Source of the DNA: Rhynchopus sp. YZ270_cl-10
Lineage: Eukaryota > Euglenozoa > Diplonemea > Diplonemida > Diplonemidae
Reading direction: 5' to 3'
Assembly (NCBI GenBank): GCA_964035575.1
Contig: OZ037907.1
Coordinates: forward strand, 930,001 to 994,000
Length of the DNA stretch: 64,000 nucleotides
The translations under genes were made by a program, and so were the position numbers. This document shows positions 53,090 to 62,455 of this stretch, piece by piece; the first letter of the stretch is position 1, and each line of letters opens with the position of its first letter. A model generated the notes under the pieces. The model searched no databases and was not told the origin of the DNA. It saw only the letters and a program-made list of their open reading frames with translations.

Positions 53090-53140
53090 GGTACCTGCGT
53101 CCGCCGATGAACGGTGAGGCGTTTGCACTTTTAAGTTCTC
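53090..53140 (+). repeat. Dispersed repeat family C copy
   Basis: CCTGCGTCCGCCGATGAACG then GAGGCGTTTGCACTTTT. Confidence 0.7.
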
Positions 53141-53582
53141 TTTACGTTGTGGAAAAAAAAGCTGGGTTTGTGGCGTTTAGTGAAGCCCCTCTGCATACAG
53201 TGGTGGTGTATTTTGTGTTCTCGCCATGAAGAAGGTGTCTGTTGAGTTTTCATCGAAGCATTTTTTTTTGTCGAATTTTTTCCTGAATATTTATTATACA
53301 CAAGCCTGCATCTGTGGGGTGTATATGTGACGCTGAATATCATATTCTTTGTGTTGGGAAAATCGGTCAACGACCTGTCAATATAGGGGGGTGCGCCCTT
53401 TGTAAATTTACCATAGCATTTTGTGTGTGTTTGCGTGTTTGTGTGTGTGTTTTTTCTCGCACCCAAAATCGTAAGGGAAATTTAAAATGGCACCCCTATG
53501 TCAACGACCTAACGACCTGTCAATAATGACCCCCTCCGAAGCACCAATTCTCCCTTTTTTTTTTCCTTTTCTCGGTAGGTAA

Positions 53583-53619
53583 GGGTACACTGTCACGAGA
53601 GGGCTTTGTATTTCAAGCC
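53583..53619 (+). repeat. Dispersed repeat family B, short form
   Basis: GGTACACTGTCACGAGAGGG exactly, then CTTTGTATTTCAAG. Confidence 0.7.
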
Positions 53620-53671
53620 AATTTTTTATTCTCTTTGTTATCATAACCACAACAAACACAAACAAAAAAAG

Positions 53672-53740
53672 CAAGGGTACTTCTTTAGCACCCTCTGTAC
53701 CTTCTTTTCATTAGAAAAAGAATGTATATGAAACAATTAT
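53672..53740 (+). repeat. Dispersed repeat family I copy
   Basis: CAAGGGTACTTCTTTAGCAC then CCTTCTTTTCATTAGAAAAA. Confidence 0.65.
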
Positions 53741-54044
53741 TCTCTTTGTTTGTGTGATCAGTCTTTGGTTTCCCCCAAAAAAATAAATCTGTTTACATCT
53801 TGTCAAAAGGAAACTATAACGTACAACATGGCTTTTGACAATATGACAAACCCGTCCATTTTTCTCGTTTTTTTTTCTTTTCTGAGATTTTCCCCCCCTG
53901 AAATTCTCCCTTAGCAAAAACAAAACTGTAGTCTGCAATAATGGATTATGCCGTGACGGAAAAAAGAAAGTTGTCCTCCCCCACCTTTTTTTCTTGAGTC
54001 GCCCCAAGAAGCGGACAGTAGCAGCAATAAACCCTTTTGTCTGT

Positions 54045-54420
54045 CACACGATGGTTACCGGCTTTGGGATCCGTTCACCCGCCATTGCTAGGAGCATCGT
54101 TGTTGCTTTCTGGCTTTTTCTGGGATGGTTGGGGTCCACCCCCGCTACACTGGTCATAGACGAAGGTACACTGTCACAAGAGGGTTGTTGGTGTGGCTGA
54201 AGGGGGGTGCTATTTTCTGCTATTTTGGGGTCGTCGGCCACACACCAAGTTGTTATATTTCAACTCTACTTCTTTTTCCTCATTGCTGTACTGAGGACCT
54301 TGGGACCGTTCAATGTGCTGATGAGCCATTACTGGGAACATCGCTGTTGCTTTGTGGCTTTTCTGGGGGGTACACTGTCACAAGAGGGTTGTTGTATTTC
54401 AACTCTCCTTCCCTTTCCTC
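54045..54420 (+). repeat. Two head-to-tail units of family K, each ending in a B motif
   Basis: Units at ~54045-54195 and ~54296-54420 share CATCG(T/C)TGTTGCTTT and TGGCTTTT blocks and end in GTACACTGTCACAAGAGGGT. A TCCTCATTGCTGTACTGAGG block links and follows them. Confidence 0.6.
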
Positions 54421-54621
54421 ATTGCTGTACTGAGGACCTTGAGACCGTTCGACGTGCTTTAACGATGAGACTGTGGGACGGTGGGGGGTAGGGGGTGCGG
54501 TTTTGACCGGCTTCATAAGAGACGAAGCGTGAGGTGAGGGTCTGGCAGTGGGCATTGTATTGTTTCTTGATTCTGATGTATTAGCAACGCTGGTCTAGGT
54601 TGTGTCGCGTTGTCGTCTCTC

Positions 54622-54690
54622 TGGGGGTTCGATGCACCGCAGAGTACCAGCGGCCTGCGTCAGGTGTACGGTGAGGCGTTTGCACCTTCT
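54622..54690 (+). repeat. Dispersed repeat family C copy with B-box-like start
   Basis: GGGGGTTCGATGCACC then GCGGCCTGCGTCAGG and GAGGCGTTTGCACCTTC. Confidence 0.65.
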
Positions 54691-55311
54691 CTTTTGATGG
54701 GTGTTGGTCAGAATGTCGTGGTGGTGGGTGGGGTGGCACCTTGGGTGGAGCGTTCTTCTGCCAGGGGTTGGGTTTGCGTCTTGGACTGTGGAGGCTTGGT
54801 GTGAGATGTGAGATGTGAGATGCTGGTCTCGAACGCATGGAGTAGCTTGAGGGTTGTGGTTGTGGTGAAGGGTGGTGTTGCTGGGTGCAGAGAGGAGTGC
54901 AGACGGGGGTGGGTTTGCAGGTTTGCAGCGTTCGGCGTTCGGTGGTCCGCACCTCTCTTGTTGCTTTTCGCTGTAGGATAGAGTTTGGGGGATGTTTTTT
55001 TTCCGGATTCCGGTTAAGACATTCCAAATCCAAGCAATATTTTTTCAGCTTGATATGGCACAATTGAGGGTTTGCGGGGGGGCTCCGTGTTGCGTGGGGG
55101 TTGGGGGGTGGGGGAAGACTGCTAGGCTTTGTGTTTGGATTGGTACCCCCACTCTAGACTGTTTCCTGAGGTGACGTTAATGCGCGAGGACGAGGTCATG
55201 TGTACTCAGGGGAGCGTGGTACGGGCCTGCTGTACTCTAAGGGTGGCGATCCAGCTTGGGTGTGCGGATGACGGCTGTTGGGTGAGGTGAGGTGAGGTGA
55301 GGGTGTGCTGG

Positions 55312-55352
55312 TGGATGCCTAGTGTAGGGTAATTCTTGCGCAGAACATAGCA
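55312..55352 (+). repeat. Dispersed repeat family H copy
   Basis: GATGCCTAGTGTAGGGTAAT then TCTTGCGCAGAACATAG. Confidence 0.6.
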
Positions 55353-56708
55353 CTCAGAAAGAGGTGTGGTGAGGTGAGGTGAGGGCCATTCGTGTGGTGT
55401 GGGATGGTCACTGCAGAATGGGACAGAGACAGCGGATCACCCCTGCCGAGTGAGGTGCAGCGGAGGGACGTTCATCGCGTATGCCATACCACCCCTCTCC
55501 CCCTCACTCGGCTCTAGCCAAGGGAGGAAGGGATGAGAAGCTGTGGTTGGACACACTCGCTTAGCATGGTGGATATTAGGGGTGGGAGGAAGGGGGTGAA
55601 CAGAGGGGGGCTCCACCAGGGGAGGTGGAGGACGTAGAGGAGGTGGGGGGCAAGGGTGCAGAGGGAGGGAGGGAGGGCCTATCCGGACACCCCACGCAGT
55701 CTGTCCACTACGAGGATATCCTTCAGGGTTCTTATGTGACTTTCTGTTGCCCCTCTAGGGTGTTTGGCTGAAGTGCTACCACATGCTGCTTAGGTTCATC
55801 TTCATGAGTAGACTACCCATTGGGAGTGCACAGGGAGGTGGGGGAGAATGGATACTGGAGGAAGGGGAGGGGGTCATAACCCTCGTAACTGAAGGCTTCT
55901 GGGGAGGGGGGTTTCCGATTTCCAGCGGCTAAACTAGCAATTAGCTAGTGATTCCTTGCTTGGAGCAGTGAGGTGGGGAGTTTGGCTGGGGGCGGTATAC
56001 CTATGTATTTCTGCAGGTTGAGGTGCAAGGAAGGCTGTGAAGCTGGGAGGGGGGTGTGGATACTAGGGGGGTATGTGTTCTGGGTCCGTTCTGCGCGCTG
56101 AGGTATTGTGGAGATCTTTTTTGGGGTTTGATGTAGCATCAAAGTAGCGGTCTCTCTCTCTCTCTCTCCCCTTTCTTCTCTCTCTCGTGCACACTGCAGG
56201 CCTTGTTATATTCTCTGATAGCACCAGACAGTTTTCGCACAACATTGTGCGCACGACACAATAGAGTGTCACTTTCTCCTTCATATTGTCTGTCCTGTCC
56301 TGTTCTTCTCCAACTCCCTAACTGTTCACCTGTCCAGCTTAACCGCATGGTGGGGTGGTTTTTACCGCCCTTCAATGTAGCCCGGGTTTGAGCCAAGAAG
56401 GTCTCCACTCCCGAACCGGCATGTGGTGCAAGCGTACGATGGGGGCCATACGTTGGAGGAGTAAGTCTTCTGGAATGAAGCGCCATAGAGGGCCCGTCCA
56501 TCCCGCTCTTCCTTCCTCATGGACCCCAAAAAAAACTCCATCCCCCCGAGGGACCTTCCAAAGCACCTAGCATAGAACTTAAGCAAGGGGCATCTTTCCC
56601 TGAGGGTTCCTATGACTCCGTTAGGTCGTACCCAACCCTTTGGCACATCAGCACTCTGCTCTATGGGTGTTTGGCAGTTGCCTCTTCTCTTCGAGGGTAC
56701 GAATATAC

Positions 56709-56912
56709 CTACATTTCTTACATTTCTTACATTTCTTACATTTCTTACATTTCTTACATTTCTTACATTTCTTACATTTCTTACATTTCTTACATTTCTT
56801 ACATTTCTTACATTTCTTACATTTCTTACATTTCTTACATTTCTTACATTTCTTACATTTCTTACATTTCTTACATTTCTTACATTTCTTACATTTCTTA
56901 CATTTTTTTTTT
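56709..56912 (+). repeat. 9-bp minisatellite (TTCTTACAT)n
   Basis: About 22 perfect copies of TTCTTACAT, ending 20 bp before the JmjC gene start. The C/T-rich strand could act as a splice-acceptor pyrimidine tract. Confidence 0.95.
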
Positions 56913-56932
56913 TGTACATTTTTTGCATCTCC

Positions 56933-58171
56933 ATGCTACAGCTGGGTGGGTGGGTGTTGAAAATGCGTGGGGTGCCTCCACGCAGGGGTCGGAGACCAGC
57001 GCAGGGTGTGTGGAGGGTCGCGGTTAATGCGACGCTGTGCTGTTTGTTGCTGATGGTGGTGTTGGGCCTGCATAGCGGTAGTGTCGTGGACGTAAGTGGA
57101 TACGAAGGTGATCTGTTCTCTGGTGCACGTAGTGATCTGATCTACGTTGCAGACGCGCGTCTCTCCCTCGAGGCTGCAGCAGCGTCGTACGATCAAGACA
57201 TCCTCCGCGTGCTCTCCACGCTCACAGAGGGCACATCGCAGACAGAATTCAAACGTCTTCTCGCAGTGGACCGCCACACAGAAGCTACCCTCCCAATGCA
57301 TGCGTTCCGCGACTACCAAACCAAAGGTGTTCCTGTGGTCATCGGGGAGATGCAGCTGTTGTCAACTCCGTGGACGCGAGAGATCATCCAAAAGAGGTGT
57401 GCAAAGTCGGTGGTGACACCGTTGATCCCAGATGTGCGGGGAAGGCGTCCCAAGGAGTGGGCAGGGTTGAAGAAAGGGAAGAAAGTGACGGTCAAAACTT
57501 TCATGGCTAATTTGGTGAACGGACAGCGTCCCAGCCCTTATATGCATGATTGGCCCGTACCGCACCACTGTCCGGAATTGCTTGAGGGGTATACAGTGCC
57601 GAAGTACATCGCGCAAGATTACCTCCAGCAGGTGGCCACCCCTGTGGATGGGTTTTGGGGGTATCTGGGGAGCAAGGAGAAGCAGGCAGCAAAGAGCTGG
57701 CCTTCGCTCTTCGTAGGGGAGGCGTCAACAGGCAGTGGCATGCACATTGACAGCGGTGACACACACTTCGTGATGTATATGATCGAGGGTGTCAAGGAGT
57801 TCCGCATCCTCAAGCGGCAGGACCGCATTGTTGCTTATGAGGACCGTGCGTCTGCGTCGTTTGAAGCTGATCTGTTCAATCCAAACTTCACAGCACACCC
57901 GCTCCTTGCCTTGGCAACAGTATACCACGTCACGCTGCACCCTGGGGATATGCTCTTCATACCAGCGGGCTCGCCGCACCAGGTCATCAACCACTCGCCT
58001 ATCATTGGCATCTCAACGAATTATGTGGATAAAACGAATGTCAACACATCCGTGCGGAAGTACCGAGAAGAGATGCAGTATGAATTCGCAGATGCCCTAG
58101 CAGCGCTCCACAGAGCAAAGCCCTTTACCAAAGAGGCGGTCTCTGTGAGGTGGGGGGAGTTGAGGGATTGA
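56933..58171 (+). CDS. JmjC-domain (cupin-8 type) dioxygenase with N-terminal membrane anchor
   Basis: 412 residues from ATG 56933; ATG 56963, just after a possible acceptor CTACAG, would give 402. The frame 5' of this only reads the minisatellite as TFL repeats. A hydrophobic helix (~29-48, ATLCCLLLMVVLGL) behind a basic N-terminus predicts a type II membrane protein. The JmjC core shows the iron ligands H271 and D273 (GSGMHIDSGD) and H349 (HPGDMLFIPAGSPHQVIN), so the Fe(II)/2-oxoglutarate site looks intact. The upstream PVVIGEMQLLSTPWT motif is typical of cupin-8 hydroxylases. A lumenal protein hydroxylase, in the manner of secretory-pathway JmjC enzymes, is more likely than a histone demethylase. 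Substrate unknown. Confidence 0.85.
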   Translation: MLQLGGWVLKMRGVPPRRGRRPAQGVWRVAVNATLCCLLLMVVLGLHSGSVVDVSGYEGDLFSGARSDLIYVADARLSLEAAAASYDQDILRVLSTLTEGTSQTEFKRLLAVDRHTEATLPMHAFRDYQTKGVPVVIGEMQLLSTPWTREIIQKRCAKSVVTPLIPDVRGRRPKEWAGLKKGKKVTVKTFMANLVNGQRPSPYMHDWPVPHHCPELLEGYTVPKYIAQDYLQQVATPVDGFWGYLGSKEKQAAKSWPSLFVGEASTGSGMHIDSGDTHFVMYMIEGVKEFRILKRQDRIVAYEDRASASFEADLFNPNFTAHPLLALATVYHVTLHPGDMLFIPAGSPHQVINHSPIIGISTNYVDKTNVNTSVRKYREEMQYEFADALAALHRAKPFTKEAVSVRWGELRD

Positions 58172-58312
58172 ATTTTTTCGTGCTCATTTTTTTTTTTCAA
58201 AAGATTTTTATTTTTAATCATTGGTTGGGGCTTCTGCGTTCAACAAAAAATGGGATTTTTTTTTTTGAAGTTTACGTTTATCTAACAAAAATGCTCTTTA
58301 TTTTTTCCCACC

Positions 58313-58360
58313 GGGGGTTCGATGACCTACGGAGTGTCAGTGCCTGCGTCCGAGAGGCAT
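58313..58360 (+). repeat. Dispersed repeat family C copy with B-box-like start
   Basis: GGGGGTTCGATGACCTACGG then GTGTCAGTGCCTGCGTCCG. Confidence 0.7.
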
Positions 58361-58394
58361 TTTTTTTTGCATTATCCTTCACTTTTTTTTCATT

Positions 58395-58440
58395 ACCTGC
58401 ATCCGTCTGTGTTAGGTGATACGTTTATGCACTTTCTACC
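58395..58440 (+). repeat. Dispersed repeat family C copy, diverged
   Basis: ACCTGCATCCGTCTGTG then ACGTTTATGCACTTTC. Confidence 0.5.
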
Positions 58441-58503
58441 TTTCTTCTCTGCGGTAAAGATAAAGCTGTGTGTGTGCCCGAGAGGCACATTCATATGCAG
58501 TGA

Positions 58504-58804
58504 GACAACAAACACCGGAGGGGTAAAAACTAAATTGGATTTTTGGAATTTCAAAACTCTAAGGAGGGTTTTTACCCCTAGGCATGAGAATTTTGATAGC
58601 AAGCCCCACCCTTTTCCCCAATATCTCACCTCTTTTCCCCATATTTTCTATGTTCACCCAAAGTATGATGTACACTGGTATAAACACCGGTGGGGTAGGA
58701 ACATAGGTGGGGTAAAAAAAACACCGGAGGGGTAAAAACTAAGGTGGATTTTTGGGATTTCAAAACTCTAAGGAGGGTTTTTACCCCACCCGATGTTTGT
58801 TGTC
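58504..58804. mobile_element. Inverted-end element GACAACAAACACCGG
   Basis: 301 bp. The first ~28 bases (GACAACAAACACCGGAGGGG, then TAAAAAC) pair with the last ~28 (GTTTTTACCCC, then GATGTTTGTTGTC). It has an internal direct duplication of the GGGGTAAAAACTAA and TTCAAAACTCTAAGG blocks. No coding capacity. Confidence 0.7.
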
Positions 58805-58895
58805 TTGCTGTAATAAGAATTCTTCTCTTCCCTCTGCTCCATCATAGTTTCTCTGGCACTTTCTCTGAAGGGAAAGAGGTGTTCCAGTGTTCCAG

Positions 58896-59010
58896 TACCG
58901 TATTCGTACAAAATTATCGACCGCAACAATGTTCGCCACCTTTCAAGCTTTTTTTCTGGAAGTTCGACCTTTTTGTTACAGTCGAACATTTTTTTTTTAC
59001 GAATACGGTA
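58896..59010. mobile_element. TA-flanked MITE family E, copy 2
   Basis: 115 bp from TACCGTATTCGTACAAA to TTTACGAATACGGTA, about 80% like the copy at 36228-36330. Confidence 0.78.
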
Positions 59011-59105
59011 CATTCAAATTTCCTTTATTTCCTGAAGCTGTCGTTACCCATAAGGTTTCATCTTTCAGTCTTCTCATTTTTTTTTTTTTTGTTTTCCTTT
59101 TTGGG

Positions 59106-59643
59106 CAGGGTATTAGGGTGAAAATCCAAAATCCAAAATTCCGGAAAAAACTGGTTTTTCTGGTTTTCTCTCCTGGGTGGCGAAAACTAGTGTTTCCGGC
59201 GAAAACCTCCACCGTTGACGGACACAGTCACCTTTTTCGGGTTTTTCGGGGGTGGGGTCAGTGTCTTATCCAAGAATCCAGATTCGAAATATTTTTCGGC
59301 GCTGCTGACCCAGGGTAGACATTGGGAACATAGGGACTGTATTTTTTTGCGGAGCAAAAAATGAAAAATGGCGCCGCAGGCAAAAAAAAAATCAAGGAAC
59401 AGCCATTTCCCAAAGGCACTCCCGTGGTTCAACCACGGTTCTACCAGGCGGGGAAAAAATGCGGGGGAAAAAATCGAGTCCGCCCTAATCTGGGGACGAC
59501 ATTTACAGAAAGTCCTGGTGAAAAGTGTCGGTTTTTTTTTCCCCTCCAGATTTCTCTGTTTTTTTTTTTTTTTTTTTTTTGAAAACCAGTTTTTGGAAAA
59601 ACTGGTTTTCAAAACCAGTTTTTTTAACCACCCTAATACCCTG
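59106..59643. mobile_element. hAT-type MITE with perfect 8-bp target duplication
   Basis: 538 bp. Perfect 15-bp inverted ends CAGGGTATTAGGGTG / CACCCTAATACCCTG, flanked on both sides by TTTTTGGG. Subterminal AAAACTGGTTTT palindromes occur near both ends. No transposase frame. Confidence 0.9.
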
Positions 59644-60400
59644 TTTTTGGGAGGGTGATTTTTAAAAAAATTACCCCCAAAATTCGGATTTTTTTTTTTT
59701 GGGGATTTAGATTCAAAATCACAGAGTCTTGGGTTTTTAGTTGGCCAAGAACGACAGGCTGATGTTCATCTTATCAATCCCCCCACCCACCCCCTTTTTT
59801 TGCAGTTTTTACTAGGGTGAGATTTTCCAAAAAAAACATTGGAGACTTAAACCCCATTTCAAATTCGCAGTAGCAGGATACGATCCTGTCTATAACTCAA
59901 CCAAAAAATGTTTTGCAACTAATTTTGCAATATTTGTACGAGAGAGACGTATTCAGTCTTTCAAATTTTTTTCTTTTTCTTTTCTTTCAATCACTGTCCA
60001 TTTTGTTGTTTTTTTGTCTCCACAAACACTTTCCTCAACTTTTTTTTTAGATCAGTGCTGCTTGAATACATACCACAGTTTTTTTTTTTTTTTGGGAAAT
60101 ATTTGATGATCGAAGTGTCAACAGTTTTGTCAAAAGAAATCATCGATTTTTTTCCACCAAAACCTATACCACACTACAATACAATCATAGCAAATATTTC
60201 AGGCACTCCGCTAGGTACTAAAGTTCTGTTGATTGTCAACAGAACTTTTTGAAAATGGGGAAAAAAAGAAAAAAAAAAAAAGTTCTGCTAAGTGGTTCAG
60301 ACCCGTTCTACCTGTCAAAAAAGCTCGGGAGAAGAAGATATGGAGAGGTGAGTGATCAAACGTCCCAAAAAAGTCAAAATCGGGCGTTGGTAAAAAAAAA

Positions 60401-60430
60401 AGTTGCGTACCGTGCGCCTGCGGCGCAAGC
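60401..60430 (-). repeat. Hairpin element F, partial
   Basis: GTTGCGTACCGTGCGCCTGC then GGCGCA: one palindrome unit of element F without its partner. Confidence 0.6.
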
Positions 60431-60599
60431 ATGTACCCCACCAACGTGGACCATCAACAGAATATTTTCAAAATCGGAAATCCTAGCGGAGAGCCTGTAT
60501 TAAATATTTCCCAAAAAAAAAAAAAAAAACACATGGTTTTATCGAAACCTCTGCCGTTGTTCTTCCGTTTTGGGGGGGTTTTTTTTTTGCCCCTTTTTC

Positions 60600-61249
60600 C
60601 ATAGGTTTCGAACGCGCGTTCGCGTTTTTTAGGCGTTTTCGAGTGCGCGTTTGAAAAACGAAAAAAAAAACGCGCGTTCGGAAAAAACGAGAAAAAAAAC
60701 GCGCGTTTGGAAAAAACGAAAAAGAAACGCGCGTTTGAAAAACGAAAAAAAACGCGCGTTCGAAAAAAACGAGAAAAAAAACGCGCGTTTGAAAAACGAA
60801 AAAAAAAACGCGCGTTCGGAAAAAACGAGAAAAAAAACGCGCGTTTGGAAAAAACGAAAAAGAAACGCGCGTTTGAAAAACGAAAAAAAAACGCGCGTTC
60901 GAAAAAAACGAGAAAAAAAACGCGCGTTTGAAAAACGAAAAAAAAAAACGCGCGTTCGAAAAAGTGGAAGCCTCATGTTTACGTGGGAGGTTTTTCGAAC
61001 GCGCGTCGAAAAAGTGGTTTTTTCGAACGCGCGTCCAGTTTTTCAACCGCGCGTTCGAAAAAACCACTTTTTCGAACGCGCGTTTGAAAAAAAAAAAAAA
61101 AACGCCCTTTTTTTTTTACGCGCGTCCGGCTTTTCGAACGCGCGTTTTTTTTTTTTTTTTTGCGCGTTTTTTTTTTTTTTTCATGTGCGCGTTTTCCGAT
61201 TTTTGGATTTGCGCGTTTTCGATTTTCGAACGCGCGTTCGAAACCTATG
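60600..61249. mobile_element. Foldback-like element built of CGCGCG palindromes
   Basis: 650 bp with inverted ends CATAGGTTTCGAACGCGCG and CGCGCGTTCGAAACCTATG and TTTTTC on both sides. The interior is a tandem array of ~32-bp AACGCGCGTTTGAAAAACG-type units on the left and TTCGAACGCGCG units of opposite sense on the right. It can fold into one long hairpin. Lys/Arg-rich open frames over it are by-products. Confidence 0.8.
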
Positions 61250-61705
61250 TTTTTCTCTTCATATTTTTGTGGTTTTTTTTCTCTCTGGCATCTTCGTCGA
61301 GAGGGAAGGGACGTTCGCACCTCTTGATTGATACCTGGGATGTGCAGACTGTCCGTTTGATGCAGTCATTTACTTTGCACTTTTCAAGTTCTCTTTACTG
61401 TATCTACCACGATGAAACAAAAGAGGGGAAAAAAAAGCCACCTGCCTCGGAAAAAAACGCTGCGAATAGGTTTTCTTGCTTGTGTCACAACCTCCCTCGA
61501 GAAATAGTTTTCCTATGAATGATAGCACCAAGAAGAAGCGAGGAAAATTCTCCAAGTAAAAAAAAGGAAAAAAAAACAAGTACATTTTAGTTCATTACGG
61601 GGTCAGTCCCTGAGTTTCCGGATACTCACAGATGTCTTTTTTTTCCTCTCATTTTTCTGTCACTTCCATCCATTGCGGCATACATCGTGCTATGGCCTCG
61701 GGGGT

Positions 61706-62282
61706 CTTTTGGTTCAGAAGAGCCCTAAGAAGGGTCCTAAAATGGACCCTATGTGGCCCACTCTCCCAGCGACCTCACTACTGCACCTTTGTAGCCTTTC
61801 TGTGGATCGGACCAGTTTGCTGGGTTTAGAGGGTGTCGAAGGGGAGCATGAGCGATAGGAGGGAGGGTGCAGCAGGGTTCCTTGTGTTCGGAGTTTTCCC
61901 TCCGGGACAATTGACGTTGCACAACGCCTGGAGGGACTCAATCTTGTCGCACTTCTTCGCATATCACCAGATATCGAGCCTTTCTTGTGTGTGATTGCTT
62001 TTGCGCTTGAGTTTGCACAAGCGGCTGGAGTGTGAGGAAACTCTTCAGCGGGGCTCTGTACTGCACTGCAGTGGCACATTATTGGGTTGCTGCAAGTCAT
62101 GGCCAACCAATGCCCTGGTTTGTAGCGAGGGGTGTCTCGTGTCCATGTTGTCAACGTCAATGTCGTCTCGCTTGACGCACCACAAAAGGCTTCAAACATT
62201 ATGAGTGAAGAGCACTTTCACACCCTTGCAGTCCTCCAAGTGCTTCCTCTTGTTCTCCCCAAAGTTGGCGTGCTTTTCTCAA
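61706..62282 (+). pseudogene. Interrupted reading frame, probable decayed gene or unspliced exons
   Basis: One frame reads protein-like sequence over ~580 bases but has three in-frame stops: TAG about 61856, TGA about 62031 and TAG about 62125. Segments such as GTIDVAQRLEGLNLVALLRI, GLCTALQWHIIGLLQVMANQ and RVHVVNVNVVSLDAPQKASN are rich in aliphatic residues in protein-like order. The frame ends at TCAAG followed by GTAAAA, which could be a splice donor. No family recognised. Short introns, or Sec at the TGA, could explain part of this, but the two TAG codons favour decay. Confidence 0.35.
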
Positions 62283-62455
62283 GGTAAAAAATTCCATTCG
62301 AAAACATTTGTGCCCCCCCCTATCTCTCACTCCTGTGCACCCGTAACAACACCAGCTGCTGCAGTTCTTTAACACACACACATCCACCCTCCCTCCCTCC
62401 CTCCCGTACAAAGTAACTGAATACAAACCAAACGAACGTACTCACCACGACGTCG

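Larger units (their letters stand above)
52507..56932. other. Intergenic: repeats, then G-rich block, then minisatellite
   Basis: 52.5-54.5 kb is T-rich with copies of A, B, C, I and K. From about 54.5 to 56.1 kb the + strand turns G-rich with GTGAGGTGAGGTGAGG microsatellite bits and one H copy (55312-55352). A CT repeat lies at 56150-56190 and the 9-bp minisatellite at 56709-56912. No convincing gene. Confidence 0.55.
58172..62455. other. Intergenic, dense in inverted-end elements
   Basis: Contains C copies (58313, 58395), an inverted-end element (58504-58804), MITE E copy 2, a hAT-type MITE (59106-59643), part of hairpin element F (60401), the CGCGCG foldback element (60600-61249) and an interrupted reading frame (61706-62282). 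No intact gene. Confidence 0.6.

Noticed and set aside
54581-55063. 160-residue minus-strand frame rich in Pro, Ser and His
   Set aside because: Complement of the G-rich block; no motif and it overlaps a family C repeat.
56612-56932. N-terminal TFL-repeat extension of the JmjC frame
   Set aside because: Translation of the 9-bp minisatellite; the plausible start codon lies after it.
60651-61518. Arg/Lys-rich open frames over the CGCGCG array
   Set aside because: Low-complexity by-products of a tandem repeat with a period that keeps frames open on both strands.
61714-62199. 161-residue minus-strand frame
   Set aside because: Opposite to the direction of all genes, without motif; the + strand frame looks more protein-like despite stops.
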